Assembly (NCBI GenBank): GCA_963745955.1
Contig: CAVUZI010000011.1
Span: 1,331,115 to 1,395,114 of the forward strand
Source of the DNA: Bog-756 sp963745955
GTDB lineage: Bacteria; Actinomycetota; Acidimicrobiia; Acidimicrobiales; RAAP-2
Length of the DNA stretch: 64,000 bases
Direction: 5' to 3'
Part shown: piece by piece, positions 48,844-58,089 of the stretch
How the letters are laid out: the number at the start of each line of letters is the position of its first letter
Position numbering within the stretch: position 1 is the stretch's first letter
The notes under the pieces: model-generated
Seen by the model: the letters and a program-made list of their open reading frames with translations, nothing else
The model's database searches: none
Told to the model about the DNA's origin: nothing
Program-made: the position numbers and the translations under genes

Positions 48844-50124
48844 GTGCCGGCAACTGTTGTCGTCGGGACCCAGTGGGGTGATGAGGGCAAGGGCAAGCTC
48901 ACCGATCTCCTGGCCAAGGAGATGGAGCTGGTCGTCCGCTACCAGGGTGGCCACAATGCCGGCCACACCATCGTGGTGGACGGTGAGACCTTCGCCCTCC
49001 AGCTGGTGCCGAGCGGCATCCTCTACGACCACATCACCCCGATCATCGGCAACGGTGTGGTGGTCGACCCGACCGTCCTGCTGGCCGAGCTCGACACCCT
49101 CGGGGCCAAGGGAATCGACACCTCGCGGCTGCTGGTGAGCGGGAACGCCCACCTGATCATGCCCTACCACCACGAGCTGGACCGGCTCACCGAGCGTTAT
49201 CTGGGCAAGAACAAATTGGGTACCACCAAGCGCGGGATCGGCCCGGCGTACGCCGACAAGTCCTCCCGGGTCGGGCTGCGGGTGCAGGACCTGTCCGACC
49301 CCAAGATCTTCCGCCAGAAGCTCGAGGTGGCCCTCAAGGAGAAGAACGCCGTCCTGGCCAAGGTGTACAACCGCCTCCCGCTGTCGGCGGACGAGATCTG
49401 CGCCCACTACCTCGACGAGCTGGCCCCGCGGGTCTCCCCGATGGTGGCCGACACGGTGGGCCTGCTCCACGACGCCCTCGACCGCGGCGCCCACGTGTTG
49501 CTGGAAGGGGCCCAGGCCACGTTCTTGGACCTCGACCACGGCACCTATCCCTTCGTGACGTCGTCCAACCCGGTGGCCGGCGGTGCCTGCACCGGGGCCG
49601 GGATCGGCCCCCGCTACATCGACGAGGTCGTCGGGATCGCCAAGGCGTACGTGACCCGGGTGGGGAGCGGGCCGTTCCCCACCGAGCTGACCGACGAGAT
49701 CGGTGACATCCTGGTAGATCGGGGTCACGAGTACGGGGTCAACACCGGCCGCCGTCGCCGGCCCGGGTGGTTCGACGCGGTGATGATGCGCCAGGCGGTG
49801 CGGCTCAACTCGCTGTCCGGTGTGGCCCTGACCAAACTCGACGTGCTCGACACCTTCGACACGGTCAAGGTGTGCGTGGCCTACGAGGCCAACGGTGAGC
49901 GGTTCACCCACCCGCCGTACCACCAGTCGGTGTTCCACCAGGTCTCCCCGGTCTACGAGGAGCTGCCCGGGTGGAAGACGGACATCTCCGGGGCCACCGA
50001 GATCGCCGACCTGCCCCAGGCCGCCCGCGACTACGTCCACTTCCTCGCCGAGCAGATCGGCACCCCGGTCCGGCTGGTCGGGGTGGGCCCGGGCCGCGAG
50101 CAGTTCGTCCGCTTCGCCGCATGA
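48844..50124 (+). CDS. purA: Adenylosuccinate synthetase
   Basis: Joins IMP and aspartate with GTP, the first step to AMP. GTQWGDEGKGKLTDLLA near the N-terminus is the GTP loop with the catalytic Asp; GGHNAGHTIVVDG, TTKRGIGPAYADKSSRVGLR, EGAQATFLDLDHGTYPFVTSS and NTGRRRRPGWFD are also conserved. 426 residues from a GTG start with GGAGGAG ahead. A TACACT -10 lies about 38 bases upstream. First gene of a long purine run; its stop overlaps purD by four bases. Confidence 0.97.
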   Translation: MPATVVVGTQWGDEGKGKLTDLLAKEMELVVRYQGGHNAGHTIVVDGETFALQLVPSGILYDHITPIIGNGVVVDPTVLLAELDTLGAKGIDTSRLLVSGNAHLIMPYHHELDRLTERYLGKNKLGTTKRGIGPAYADKSSRVGLRVQDLSDPKIFRQKLEVALKEKNAVLAKVYNRLPLSADEICAHYLDELAPRVSPMVADTVGLLHDALDRGAHVLLEGAQATFLDLDHGTYPFVTSSNPVAGGACTGAGIGPRYIDEVVGIAKAYVTRVGSGPFPTELTDEIGDILVDRGHEYGVNTGRRRRPGWFDAVMMRQAVRLNSLSGVALTKLDVLDTFDTVKVCVAYEANGERFTHPPYHQSVFHQVSPVYEELPGWKTDISGATEIADLPQAARDYVHFLAEQIGTPVRLVGVGPGREQFVRFAA

Positions 50125-51464
50125 GCGGGCGGCCCCGGGCTGCAGCCCGTGTCGACACGGTGTGTGTCGTCGGATCGGGGGGTCGCGAGCACGCACTGGC
50201 CGTGGTCCTCGGGCGCACCGCCGACGTGGTGGTGACCCCGGGCAACCCGGGGATCGCCGGCAGGACCCCGGAGGGCCACACCATCACCAGCGTGCCCACG
50301 CCGCCCGAGGAGATCGAAGCCGATCTGTTCGTCATCGGTCCCGAGGCCCCGCTGGTCGACGGCCTGGCCGACAGGCTGCGGGCCTCGGGACGCCTGGTGT
50401 TCGGGCCCGGGGCCGACGGCGCCCGGCTCGAGGGGTCCAAGGCCTTCATGAAGGAGGTGCTGGCCGAGGCCGGCGTGCCCACGGCCCGCTTCGGGGTGTT
50501 CACCGATCCCGTCGAGGCCAAGGCCTATCTGCGCACGCTCCCCGGACCGTGGGTGATCAAGACGGACGGTCTGGCCGCCGGGAAGGGTGTGCTGGTCACC
50601 GACTCGCTCGCCGAGGCCGAGGCCGACATCGACGCCAAGCTGTCCGGCGACGCCTTCGGCGAGGCCGGCCGGCAGGTGGTGGTGGAAGAGGGGCTGGTGG
50701 GACCGGAGTGCTCCCTGCTGGTGCTGTGCGACGGGGAACGGCTGGTCCCGCTGCCGCCGGCGCAGGACTTCAAACGGTTGGGGGACGGCGACCGGGGACC
50801 GAACACCGGAGGGATGGGCGCGTACTCCCCGCTGCCGTTCATGGATGCCGCACTGGTCGACCAGTTGGTCGACCAGGCGGTGCGACCGCTGGTGGCCGCG
50901 CTGCGGGCCCGGGGCATCGACTACCGGGGCGTGCTCTACGCCGGGCTGATGCTGACGGCTGAGGGACCGAAGGTCCTCGAGTTCAACGTGCGGTTCGGCG
51001 ATCCCGAGGCCCAGGTAGTGCTGCCACGGCTCGACTGCGACCTGGCCGGCCTGCTGGCCGAGGTGGCCGCGGGAGCGCTGACCACCGTGCCCGGCGTCCG
51101 GCCGGGCGCGGCCGTGTGCGTGGTGCTGGCCTCCGAGGGCTATCCGGAGGCGCCCCGCACCGGGGACGAGATCGCCGGTCTGGCCGAGGCCGGTTCGGTG
51201 GAGGGGGTCACCGTGTTCCATGCCGGGACGGCGGCGACCACCTCCGGCACCGGCGGGCGGGCGGCCGGCGGGCGGGCGGCCGGCGGACCGGTCGCCGTGC
51301 ACACCGCCGGGGGCCGGGTGCTCGGCGTCACCGCGCTGGCCGACTCCATCGACGAGGCCCGGGAGCGCGCCTACCGCGGCGTGGCGGCCATCTCGTGGCC
51401 GGGCATGCAGGTCCGCTCCGACATCGCCCGGACCGCATCCCGCGAGCTGGAGGGCGCGCCATGA
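50121..51464 (+). CDS. purD: Phosphoribosylamine-glycine ligase (GARS)
   Basis: ATP-grasp enzyme of step 2 of purine synthesis. VCVVGSGGREHALA at the N-terminus, SKAFMKEVLAEAGVPTA, VIKTDGLAAGKGVLV, AQDFKRLGDGDRGPNTGG, LEFNVRFGDPEAQ are all present. A Gly/Ala/Arg low-complexity insert (GTGGRAAGGRAAGGP) sits near residue 375 in the C-terminal domain. 447 residues. ATGA overlaps at both ends (purA and purB). Confidence 0.96.
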   Translation: MSGRPRAAARVDTVCVVGSGGREHALAVVLGRTADVVVTPGNPGIAGRTPEGHTITSVPTPPEEIEADLFVIGPEAPLVDGLADRLRASGRLVFGPGADGARLEGSKAFMKEVLAEAGVPTARFGVFTDPVEAKAYLRTLPGPWVIKTDGLAAGKGVLVTDSLAEAEADIDAKLSGDAFGEAGRQVVVEEGLVGPECSLLVLCDGERLVPLPPAQDFKRLGDGDRGPNTGGMGAYSPLPFMDAALVDQLVDQAVRPLVAALRARGIDYRGVLYAGLMLTAEGPKVLEFNVRFGDPEAQVVLPRLDCDLAGLLAEVAAGALTTVPGVRPGAAVCVVLASEGYPEAPRTGDEIAGLAEAGSVEGVTVFHAGTAATTSGTGGRAAGGRAAGGPVAVHTAGGRVLGVTALADSIDEARERAYRGVAAISWPGMQVRSDIARTASRELEGAP

Positions 51465-52771
51465 TCCCGCGCTACGCACCCAGGGAGATGGCCCGTCTCT
51501 TCTCCGACGAGGCCCGGTTCGCCATGTGGCTGAGGGTCGAGCTCCTGGCCACCGACGGGTGGGCCGAGGTCGGCGACGTCCCGGCCGCGGCCGCCGAGGC
51601 GTGCCGGGTCCGGGCGCCGGTGGTCGACGACGCCTTCGTCGACGCGGTCGACGAACGGGAGAAGGTCACCGACCATGATGTGGCCGCCTTCGTCGACGTG
51701 GTGCAAGAGGCCATCGGCCAGCCGGAAGGCTCATGGATCCACTACGGGCTCACCTCCTCGGACGTCGTCGACACCGCCCTGTGCGCCACGCTGACCCAGG
51801 CCGCAGATCTGCTCATCGAGGCGGCCACGGCCCTGGTCGGGGCGCTGAAGAACCGCGCCGCCGAGTCCATCGACATCCCGGTGACCGGTCGGACCCACGG
51901 GATGCACGCCGAGCCCACCACCTTCGGGGCCAAGTTCTCGCTGTGGGCCCTGCAGGCCGACCGTGACGTCCAGCGGCTCCGTGCCGCCCGCCAGCGGGTG
52001 GCGGTGGGGAAGCTGTCCGGCGCGGTGGGTACCTATTCGAACATCGACCCCCGGGTGGAAGCACACGTCTGCCGGGCGCTGGGGCTCACCCCGACGCCGG
52101 CCACCCAGGTGGTGGCGCGCGACCGCCATGCCGAGTACCTCTGGGCCTGCGCGTCGGTCGGTGCCACCGTCGAGCTGATCGCCACCGAGGTCCGGCACAT
52201 GGCCCGCAGCGAGCTCGGGGAGGTCGAGGAGCCCTTCAAGCCGGGCCAGAAGGGCAGCTCGGCCATGCCCCACAAGCGCAACCCGATCCTCTCGGAGCGG
52301 TTGTGCGGTTTGGCCCGTGTGCTCCGGGGGTACCTCTCGGCCGGCCTCGAGGACGTGGCCCTCTGGCACGAGCGGGACATCTCGCACAGCTCGGTCGAGC
52401 GGGTGGTGCTTCCCGACGCCAGCATGCTCACGCTCTACGTGCTGCAGAAGGCCAGGGGGCTGGTCGAGGGGCTGGTGCTCCACCCGGAGCGGGCGCTGGC
52501 CACGCTGACCGAAGGGAGCCAAGGCCTGGTGTTCAGCCAGAGCGTCCTTTTGGCCCTGGTCGAAGGGGGGTTGAGCAGGGACGCCGCCTACCGCATCGTG
52601 CAGCGTGACGCCCGGGCGGCGTGGGCCGAGGGCCGGCCGTTCCGCCAGGTGCTCGACGAGGATCCCGAGGTCATACTGTCGACGGAGGTGCTCGACGGGG
52701 CCTTCGACCTGTCGCGCGCCCTGCGCCATGTCCACCGATTCACCGATGCCCTGGAGGATCTCGCACCATGA
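51461..52771 (+). CDS. purB: Adenylosuccinate lyase
   Basis: Cleaves SAICAR and adenylosuccinate to release fumarate, used in two purine steps. Fumarase/aspartase fold: REKVTDHDVAAFVDVVQEAI, WIHYGLTSSDVVDTALC, VTGRTHGMHAEPTTFG and the signature GSSAMPHKRNPILSE with the catalytic Ser loop. 436 residues. The ATG overlaps the purD stop. purC follows with another ATGA overlap. Confidence 0.96.
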   Translation: MIPRYAPREMARLFSDEARFAMWLRVELLATDGWAEVGDVPAAAAEACRVRAPVVDDAFVDAVDEREKVTDHDVAAFVDVVQEAIGQPEGSWIHYGLTSSDVVDTALCATLTQAADLLIEAATALVGALKNRAAESIDIPVTGRTHGMHAEPTTFGAKFSLWALQADRDVQRLRAARQRVAVGKLSGAVGTYSNIDPRVEAHVCRALGLTPTPATQVVARDRHAEYLWACASVGATVELIATEVRHMARSELGEVEEPFKPGQKGSSAMPHKRNPILSERLCGLARVLRGYLSAGLEDVALWHERDISHSSVERVVLPDASMLTLYVLQKARGLVEGLVLHPERALATLTEGSQGLVFSQSVLLALVEGGLSRDAAYRIVQRDARAAWAEGRPFRQVLDEDPEVILSTEVLDGAFDLSRALRHVHRFTDALEDLAP

Positions 52772-53679
52772 CCGTCTCATCGACCAGTGAACCGCCGACG
52801 CTGATCCAATCCGGAAAGGTCCGGGAGCTCTACGACGCCGGAGCCGACCGGTTGCTCATGGTGGCCTCCGACCGGATCTCCGCGTTCGACGTCATCATGG
52901 CCGAACCCATCCCCGACAAGGGCCGGGTGCTCACCGCCATGACCGCCTACTGGCTGGACGAGCTCTCCGACCTCGCTCCCAACCACCTGATCAGCGCGGA
53001 CACGGCGGCATTCCCCGATGGCGCCGCCGCCCTCCCCGGGGGACTGGCCGGACTGGCCGGCCGATCGATGCTGGTCCGCCGGGCCGAGATGCTCGACATC
53101 GAGTGCATCGTGCGCGGCTACCTGGCCGGCTCGGCCTACAAGGAGTACGAGCGGGAGGGGACCGTCCACGGGATGGCCATGCCCGCCGGCCTCCGTCACG
53201 CCGATCGACTCCCCGAGCCGATCTTCACCCCCTCGACCAAGGCCACCGAGGGCCACGATCTCAACATCGGGATGGCGGAGGCCATCGACCTGGTGGGGAA
53301 GGAGGCGGCCGAGGCCGCCTCCGAGCTCTGCCTGGCCGCATACGGCCGGGCGGCGACGAGGGCCGAGGAGCAGGGCATCGTCATCTGCGACACCAAATTC
53401 GAGCTCGGCTTCATCGACGGCGCCCTGTCCATCTGCGACGAGGTGTTGACTCCGGACTCCTCACGCTTCTGGCCGGCGGACGACTGCGCTCCGGGGACCA
53501 ACCCGCCCTCCTTCGACAAGCAACCGCTGCGCGACTGGCTCGAGGACCAGCCCTGGGACAAGCAGCCACCGCCACCGGCCCTGCCCGACGCGATCGTGAC
53601 GGCCACGTCCCAGCGCTACATCGATGCCTACGAGCGGGTCTGCGGCCGTCGCCTGTCCGACTGGTACGGTGCCGGTTAG
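52768..53679 (+). CDS. purC: SAICAR synthetase
   Basis: Joins CAIR and aspartate. Family marks: SGKVRELYDAGADRLLMVAS, DRISAFDVIMAEPIPDKG, ECIVRGYLAGSAYKEYERE, ICDTKFELGFIDG and DEVLTPDSSRFWPA. 303 residues, the longer actinobacterial type. The GTG of purS uses the last base of its TAG stop. The order purB-purC matches use of the product of each enzyme. Confidence 0.96.
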   Translation: MTVSSTSEPPTLIQSGKVRELYDAGADRLLMVASDRISAFDVIMAEPIPDKGRVLTAMTAYWLDELSDLAPNHLISADTAAFPDGAAALPGGLAGLAGRSMLVRRAEMLDIECIVRGYLAGSAYKEYEREGTVHGMAMPAGLRHADRLPEPIFTPSTKATEGHDLNIGMAEAIDLVGKEAAEAASELCLAAYGRAATRAEEQGIVICDTKFELGFIDGALSICDEVLTPDSSRFWPADDCAPGTNPPSFDKQPLRDWLEDQPWDKQPPPPALPDAIVTATSQRYIDAYERVCGRRLSDWYGAG

Positions 53680-53978
53680 TGGCGCCGCCCGAACACTTCT
53701 CGGTCCTGGTCGAAGTCCGGCCGCGGGAGGGCATCGCCGACCCCGAGGGTGCCACCATCGAACGGGCGCTGCCCGCGCTCGGGCTGGACGGCGTCTCCGG
53801 TGTGCGGGCCGGGAAGGCCTTCCGCTTCGACATCGCGGCCTCCGATGACGCCGACGCGCTGGCCCGGGCCACGGTGGTGGCCGAGCGCGTGCTGGCCAAT
53901 CCGGTCATCGAGGAGTCGTCGGTCACCGTGGAGCCGGCCGGAGGGTCGGGCTCGGGTTCCCGGAGCGGGGGAGCCTGA
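53679..53978 (+). CDS. purS: FGAM synthase subunit PurS
   Basis: Small partner of PurL and PurQ: FSVLVEVRPREGIADPEGAT, ALGLDGVSGVRAGKAFRFDI and VLANPVIEESSVTVE. 99 residues with a Gly/Ser-rich tail. GTG start within the purC stop (TAGTG), purQ starts directly after its stop. Its presence shows that FGAM synthase here is the three-part type, matching the small PurL downstream. Confidence 0.93.
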   Translation: MAPPEHFSVLVEVRPREGIADPEGATIERALPALGLDGVSGVRAGKAFRFDIAASDDADALARATVVAERVLANPVIEESSVTVEPAGGSGSGSRSGGA

Positions 53979-54698
53979 ATGCCGGCCCGTGTCGGGGTGG
54001 TCGTGTTCCCGGGCACGAACTGCGAGCACGATGCCGTCCTGGCCGTACGCCGGCTCGGGGCATCCGCCGACCTGGTCTGGCACGGAGACACGTCGCTCAC
54101 CGGGTATGACGCGCTCGTCCTGCCCGGAGGATTCGCCCACGGCGACTACCTGCGACCGGGTGCCATCGCCCGGTTCTCGCCGGTCATGGAGGCGGTGGGT
54201 CGCTTCGCCGCCGACGGGGGTCCCGTGGTCGGGATCTGCAACGGCTTCCAGGTGCTGACGGAGGCCGGCCTCCTGCCCGGCGCACTGCAGAAGAACAAGG
54301 GCCTCCGCTTCCTCTGCACCACGGTGGGGGTCCGGGTCGAATCGCCGGATTCGGCACTCACCGCGGGCGTGCCGGTCGGCACCGTGCTCCGCATCCCCAT
54401 CAACCACTTCGAGGGCAGTTACATCTGCGACACCGACACGCTGGCCGAGCTCCGGGACGAGGACCGGGTGGTGCTCCGCTACGTGGAGAACCCCAACGGC
54501 TCGATCGACGACATCGCCGGCATCTGCAACCGGGGGCGGAACGTGGTCGGCCTCATGCCCCACCCCGAGCGGGCCTCCGATCCCCTACTGGGCTCGGTCG
54601 ACGGTTCGGTCCTGCTCCGGGCCCTGCTGGCCACGGCGGCCGACCCGACGGCGCCCCCGTCGGTGGCCACGGCGGCCACGGCGGCGGCCATCGCCTGA
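53979..54698 (+). CDS. purQ: FGAM synthase glutaminase subunit PurQ
   Basis: Class I glutamine amidotransferase that supplies ammonia to PurL. ARVGVVVFPGTNCEHDA at the start, VLPGGFAHGDYLRPG, the nucleophile Cys in PVVGICNGFQVLTEAGLL, and the His/Glu pair in GLMPHPERASDP. 239 residues. The last gene of the purA-D-B-C-S-Q run; purL is about 880 bases away, past an antisense gene. Confidence 0.95.
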   Translation: MPARVGVVVFPGTNCEHDAVLAVRRLGASADLVWHGDTSLTGYDALVLPGGFAHGDYLRPGAIARFSPVMEAVGRFAADGGPVVGICNGFQVLTEAGLLPGALQKNKGLRFLCTTVGVRVESPDSALTAGVPVGTVLRIPINHFEGSYICDTDTLAELRDEDRVVLRYVENPNGSIDDIAGICNRGRNVVGLMPHPERASDPLLGSVDGSVLLRALLATAADPTAPPSVATAATAAAIA

Positions 54699-54848
54699 GG
54701 TCGTCAGCGGCCACCGGGGCGCGGCGGAGCCGGTCCGAGGTCGGTTCGGAGCTCGTCAGGATTCCGGTTCGCAGCCGAGGTCGCGGCAATCGGCCGGATG
54801 GCGCACGAACCGGTGTCGCCGCAATCGGGCGCTCGACGGAAGGTCGGC

Positions 54849-55280
54849 TCAGCTACGAGTGCGGGGGATCTTCGCCTGCTGCAACACGGAGGCGCTGACT
54901 CCCACCGTCCGCCATGCCGAGTAAGAGATGCCCTTGCGCTCACCGTAGATGCGGGCCACCTTTATGAAGGATTTTTCCAGCGCGGCCATATCAACGGTAT
55001 CGCCGCTGTGGGATAGTTCGGCTTCGAGTCGTTGCTTCTCTTCAACCAAATGGAGTCGGGCCAAGGGCTCGGCTCCCGGGAGTGTGGAGTCGATGGTAGC
55101 CAGGCGGCGGCGGATCGAATCCGGGGTCCGCTTGCGGCCCCGCCTGGGCTTGGTCGATTCGAGGGCCTCGAGGTATTGGCGCACGACCCGTCCCTCTTCG
55201 CGCCCCTTCGCCAGTGCCGCCTTGTGGGTATCGGACATGGGAGTTTTCTTGCGCGATTTCGTCGAAGTGGAAGCTGGCAT
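54849..55280 (-). CDS. Conserved basic coiled-coil protein, function unknown
   Basis: 143 residues, strongly charged. HKAALAKGREEGRVVRQYLEA, RGRKRTPDSIRRRLATID and a C-terminal part RKGISYSAWRTVGVSASVLQQA. I have a sense of similar actinobacterial proteins but no named family. An internal ATG at 55238 is an alternative start. It lies antisense between purQ and purL, separating the purine operon in two. The helical, basic nature would fit nucleic-acid binding, but this is inference. Confidence 0.65.
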   Translation of the reverse strand: MPASTSTKSRKKTPMSDTHKAALAKGREEGRVVRQYLEALESTKPRRGRKRTPDSIRRRLATIDSTLPGAEPLARLHLVEEKQRLEAELSHSGDTVDMAALEKSFIKVARIYGERKGISYSAWRTVGVSASVLQQAKIPRTRS

Positions 55281-55576
55281 TCACTGAGCATCCCAGACAT
55301 GTCCATAGATGGCAAATGGTTGATCTGATCGTCGGGAACACAGCGTCAACCTTTGTGGGAACGGCCCCTCCCATGGGCCGGCCCACGAAGCAATTGCCGG
55401 GCGTTGCTTGGCGGTGATCCCGGTGGGGCCACATCACGGTCCCGGGTCCTTCGGCCGGGCTCTTTTGCTACGTGACCTGCCGCCGGACCGGAGGTCTGTC
55501 GGACCGGGTTCGGGTCCGGCCCGTTCCGGGGGGCCACACGGCCTGAACGGGTGGGACGACAGGTACGCTCGAGTCC

Positions 55577-57964
55577 ATGGACGTGGGCCGGGAAGAGAGC
55601 CGTGGCGTGGCCACCGGAGACGACGGGTCCCTCCACAGGGCGCTGGGCCTCACCGACGGCGAGCGCGACGAGGTGGAAGCCGTTCTCCGGCGTCCCCCCA
55701 ACCACCTCGAGCTGGCGCTGTTCGCGGTGATGTGGAGCGAGCACTGCTCGTACAAGTCGTCACGGGTCCACCTCAAGCGACTGCCCACCGAGGCGCCTCA
55801 CGTGCTGGTCGGCCCGGGTGAGAACGCCGGGGTCATCGACGCCGGTGACGGGATCGCGGTGGCCATCCGCATCGAGAGCCACAACCACCCCTCGGCCATC
55901 GAGCCCTACCAGGGTGCGGCCACCGGGGTCGGTGGGATCCTCCGGGATATCTTCACCATGGGGGCACGGCCCGTGGCGGTGATGGATCCACTGTTCTTCG
56001 GTGACCCCCACGAATCCCGTCAACAGTGGCTGATCGAGGGGGTGGTGGCCGGCATCTCGGGCTACGGCAATTCGGTCGGCGTGCCCACCGTGGGAGGTGA
56101 GCTGACCTTCAACTCCTGCTATGCCCAGAACCCGCTCGTCAATGTGTTGTGCATGGGGGTGTTGCCCATCGATCGGTTGGTGCTCGGGCAGGCGTCCGGC
56201 GTCGGGAACCTGGCTGTTCTGCTGGGCTCGTCCACCGGTCGCGACGGGATCGGAGGAGTCAGTGTTCTCGCCTCGGCCGGCTTCGGTGGCGCGGATTCCG
56301 GGGACTCCGGGGAGCCGGGGGGAGGGGGCGGGGCCGCGGGAGACGAATCCAAGCGGCCCAGCGTCCAGGTCGGCGACCCCTACGAGGAGAAGCGCCTGAT
56401 CGAAGCCTGCCTCGAGCTGCTCGACGCCCGGTTGGTCGTGGGCATCCAGGACCTGGGCGGGGCCGGACTGGTGTGCGCCACCAGCGAGACGGCGGCCCGG
56501 GGCGGGGTGGGAATGGACGTCGACGTCTCCGCCGTCCCCCGGCGCGAGCCGGGGATGGCCCCCTACGAGGTGATGACGTCGGAGAGCCAGGAGCGCATGC
56601 TGGCCATCGTGACGCCCGAGGATCTGGCCCGCGTCGAGGAGGTCTGCCGCCGCTGGGAGGTGCGTTCGGCGGTGGTGGGTCGGGTCACCGACCCGCCCCC
56701 GGGGCAGGCCGGGCACCTGCGCATACTCGACGGGTTCGACGGTGAGGTGCTCGGAGACGTCCCCGCGGTGGCCCTCAGCGAGGACGCCCCGCTCTATCAC
56801 CGGCCCATGGCCCAGCCCGGCGACCACGGGGCCCGGGCGGCCGACGACCCCGGATCGCTCGCCGCGCCGGACGACTGTGGTGCGGACATCTTGGCCATGG
56901 TGTCGGACCCGTCGTGGGTCTACCGCCAGTACGACCACCAGCTCTTCCTCAATACGGTGGACGGTCCCGGCGGTGATGCCGCCGTGCTTCGCCTGGCTGC
57001 TCCCGGCCTCCCTCCCTCCGAGAAGGGGCTGGCGCTCACCACCGATTCCAATCCGACCTGGTGTTCGATCGACCCGAGAGCCGGCACCGCGGCGACGGTG
57101 GCCGAGGGAGCCCTCAACGTGGCCTGTGCCGGGGCGCGGCCCATGGCCGTCGTCAACTGCCTCAATTTCGGGAACCCGGAGCACCCCGAGGTGATGTGGC
57201 AGCTGTCGGAGTGCATCGACGGCATGAGCGAGGCCTGCGTCGCACTGGGCCTCCCCGTCATCGGTGGGAACGTGAGTCTCTACAACGAGAGCTTCGGTAT
57301 CGACATCGACCCCACCCCGGTCATCGGTGTGCTCGGCCTCATCGATCGACTGGCCGCCCGTCCCCCCGGCGTGACCCTGGTCGACGGGGCCGCCCTGGTG
57401 CTTCTGGATGTCAGCGTGGGCATGTCCGCCGGCCACCTCAGTCCACCGTCACTGGCCGGGTCGCGCTGGGCCGTCGAGCGCCGGGGCCACCGGAACGGCA
57501 CCCTTCCTGCGCTCGATCTGCCCGGGCACCGGCGCCTGGTCGAGTTCGTCGGCGGGCTGGTCGCCGAGGGTCTGGCCGGAGACGGCGCCGGGCCCGTCGG
57601 CAGGGAAGGCGGGAACGGCGGGAGTGTGGTCTCTGGAATCCATGACGTCTCGGGCGGTGGTCTCGGGGTGGCGCTGGCCGAGTGCGTCGTCCGCTCGGGG
57701 ATGGGCCTGCAGGTGGCCGGCGTGGCCGACCACCACGAACTGTTCACCGAGGCGCCGTCCCGGGTGGTCGTGTGCACCACCCGCCGGAACGAGCTGATCT
57801 CGCGGGCGGCCGAGGCCGGCGTCGGGTTCCGGGTGCTCGGTACCGCCGGGGGCCAGCGGCTGGTGGTGGAGGGCCTGGTCGATCTGGGAGTGGACGAAGT
57901 CACCGCCGCCTGGCGCGGTCGGCTTCCCTCGCTGTTGGACGAGGTGACACCCGTCTCGTCCTGA
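55577..57964 (+). CDS. purL: FGAM synthase subunit PurL (small type)
   Basis: ATP-dependent amidation of FGAR, the fourth purine step. WSEHCSYKSSRVHLK, RIESHNHPSAIEPYQGAATG, DPHESRQQWLIEGVVAG and SGYGNSVGVPTVGGE are conserved, as is IVVGIQDLGGAG-like VVGIQDLGGAGLVCATSE. A Gly/Asp/Ser/Glu-rich insert of about 25 residues interrupts the domain near residue 235. 795 residues, the type that needs PurS and PurQ. A GC hairpin with a T-rich tail lies upstream near 55440-55470. Its promoter is probably in the 296 bases before it. Confidence 0.96.
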   Translation: MDVGREESRGVATGDDGSLHRALGLTDGERDEVEAVLRRPPNHLELALFAVMWSEHCSYKSSRVHLKRLPTEAPHVLVGPGENAGVIDAGDGIAVAIRIESHNHPSAIEPYQGAATGVGGILRDIFTMGARPVAVMDPLFFGDPHESRQQWLIEGVVAGISGYGNSVGVPTVGGELTFNSCYAQNPLVNVLCMGVLPIDRLVLGQASGVGNLAVLLGSSTGRDGIGGVSVLASAGFGGADSGDSGEPGGGGGAAGDESKRPSVQVGDPYEEKRLIEACLELLDARLVVGIQDLGGAGLVCATSETAARGGVGMDVDVSAVPRREPGMAPYEVMTSESQERMLAIVTPEDLARVEEVCRRWEVRSAVVGRVTDPPPGQAGHLRILDGFDGEVLGDVPAVALSEDAPLYHRPMAQPGDHGARAADDPGSLAAPDDCGADILAMVSDPSWVYRQYDHQLFLNTVDGPGGDAAVLRLAAPGLPPSEKGLALTTDSNPTWCSIDPRAGTAATVAEGALNVACAGARPMAVVNCLNFGNPEHPEVMWQLSECIDGMSEACVALGLPVIGGNVSLYNESFGIDIDPTPVIGVLGLIDRLAARPPGVTLVDGAALVLLDVSVGMSAGHLSPPSLAGSRWAVERRGHRNGTLPALDLPGHRRLVEFVGGLVAEGLAGDGAGPVGREGGNGGSVVSGIHDVSGGGLGVALAECVVRSGMGLQVAGVADHHELFTEAPSRVVVCTTRRNELISRAAEAGVGFRVLGTAGGQRLVVEGLVDLGVDEVTAAWRGRLPSLLDEVTPVSS

Positions 57965-58025
57965 TCGGTTTGGTGGATCAGCATCGGTGTGGTGGAGCCA
58001 CCCGGTCAAGCGAGGCCGACCTCAA

Positions 58026-58085
58026 GCGGGGCCGATCAGCAGGGCCGGGCCGATCAGCCGGGCGGGGCCGATCAGCCGGGCCCCA
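58026..58085 (+). repeat. Short tandem GC-rich repeat after purL
   Basis: About three copies of a 19-base unit containing GGGGCCGATCAGC-GGG lie between the purL stop and the convergent PHP gene stop. Low-complexity; no obvious structure beyond the repeat. The CCGATCAGCCGGGC core is nearly identical in copies two and three. Confidence 0.6.
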
Positions 58086-58089
58086 ACGT

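Noticed and set aside
48799..50196. Open frame opposite purA
   Set aside because: Same reason: purA is complete with all motifs, and the antisense product has no recognisable domain.
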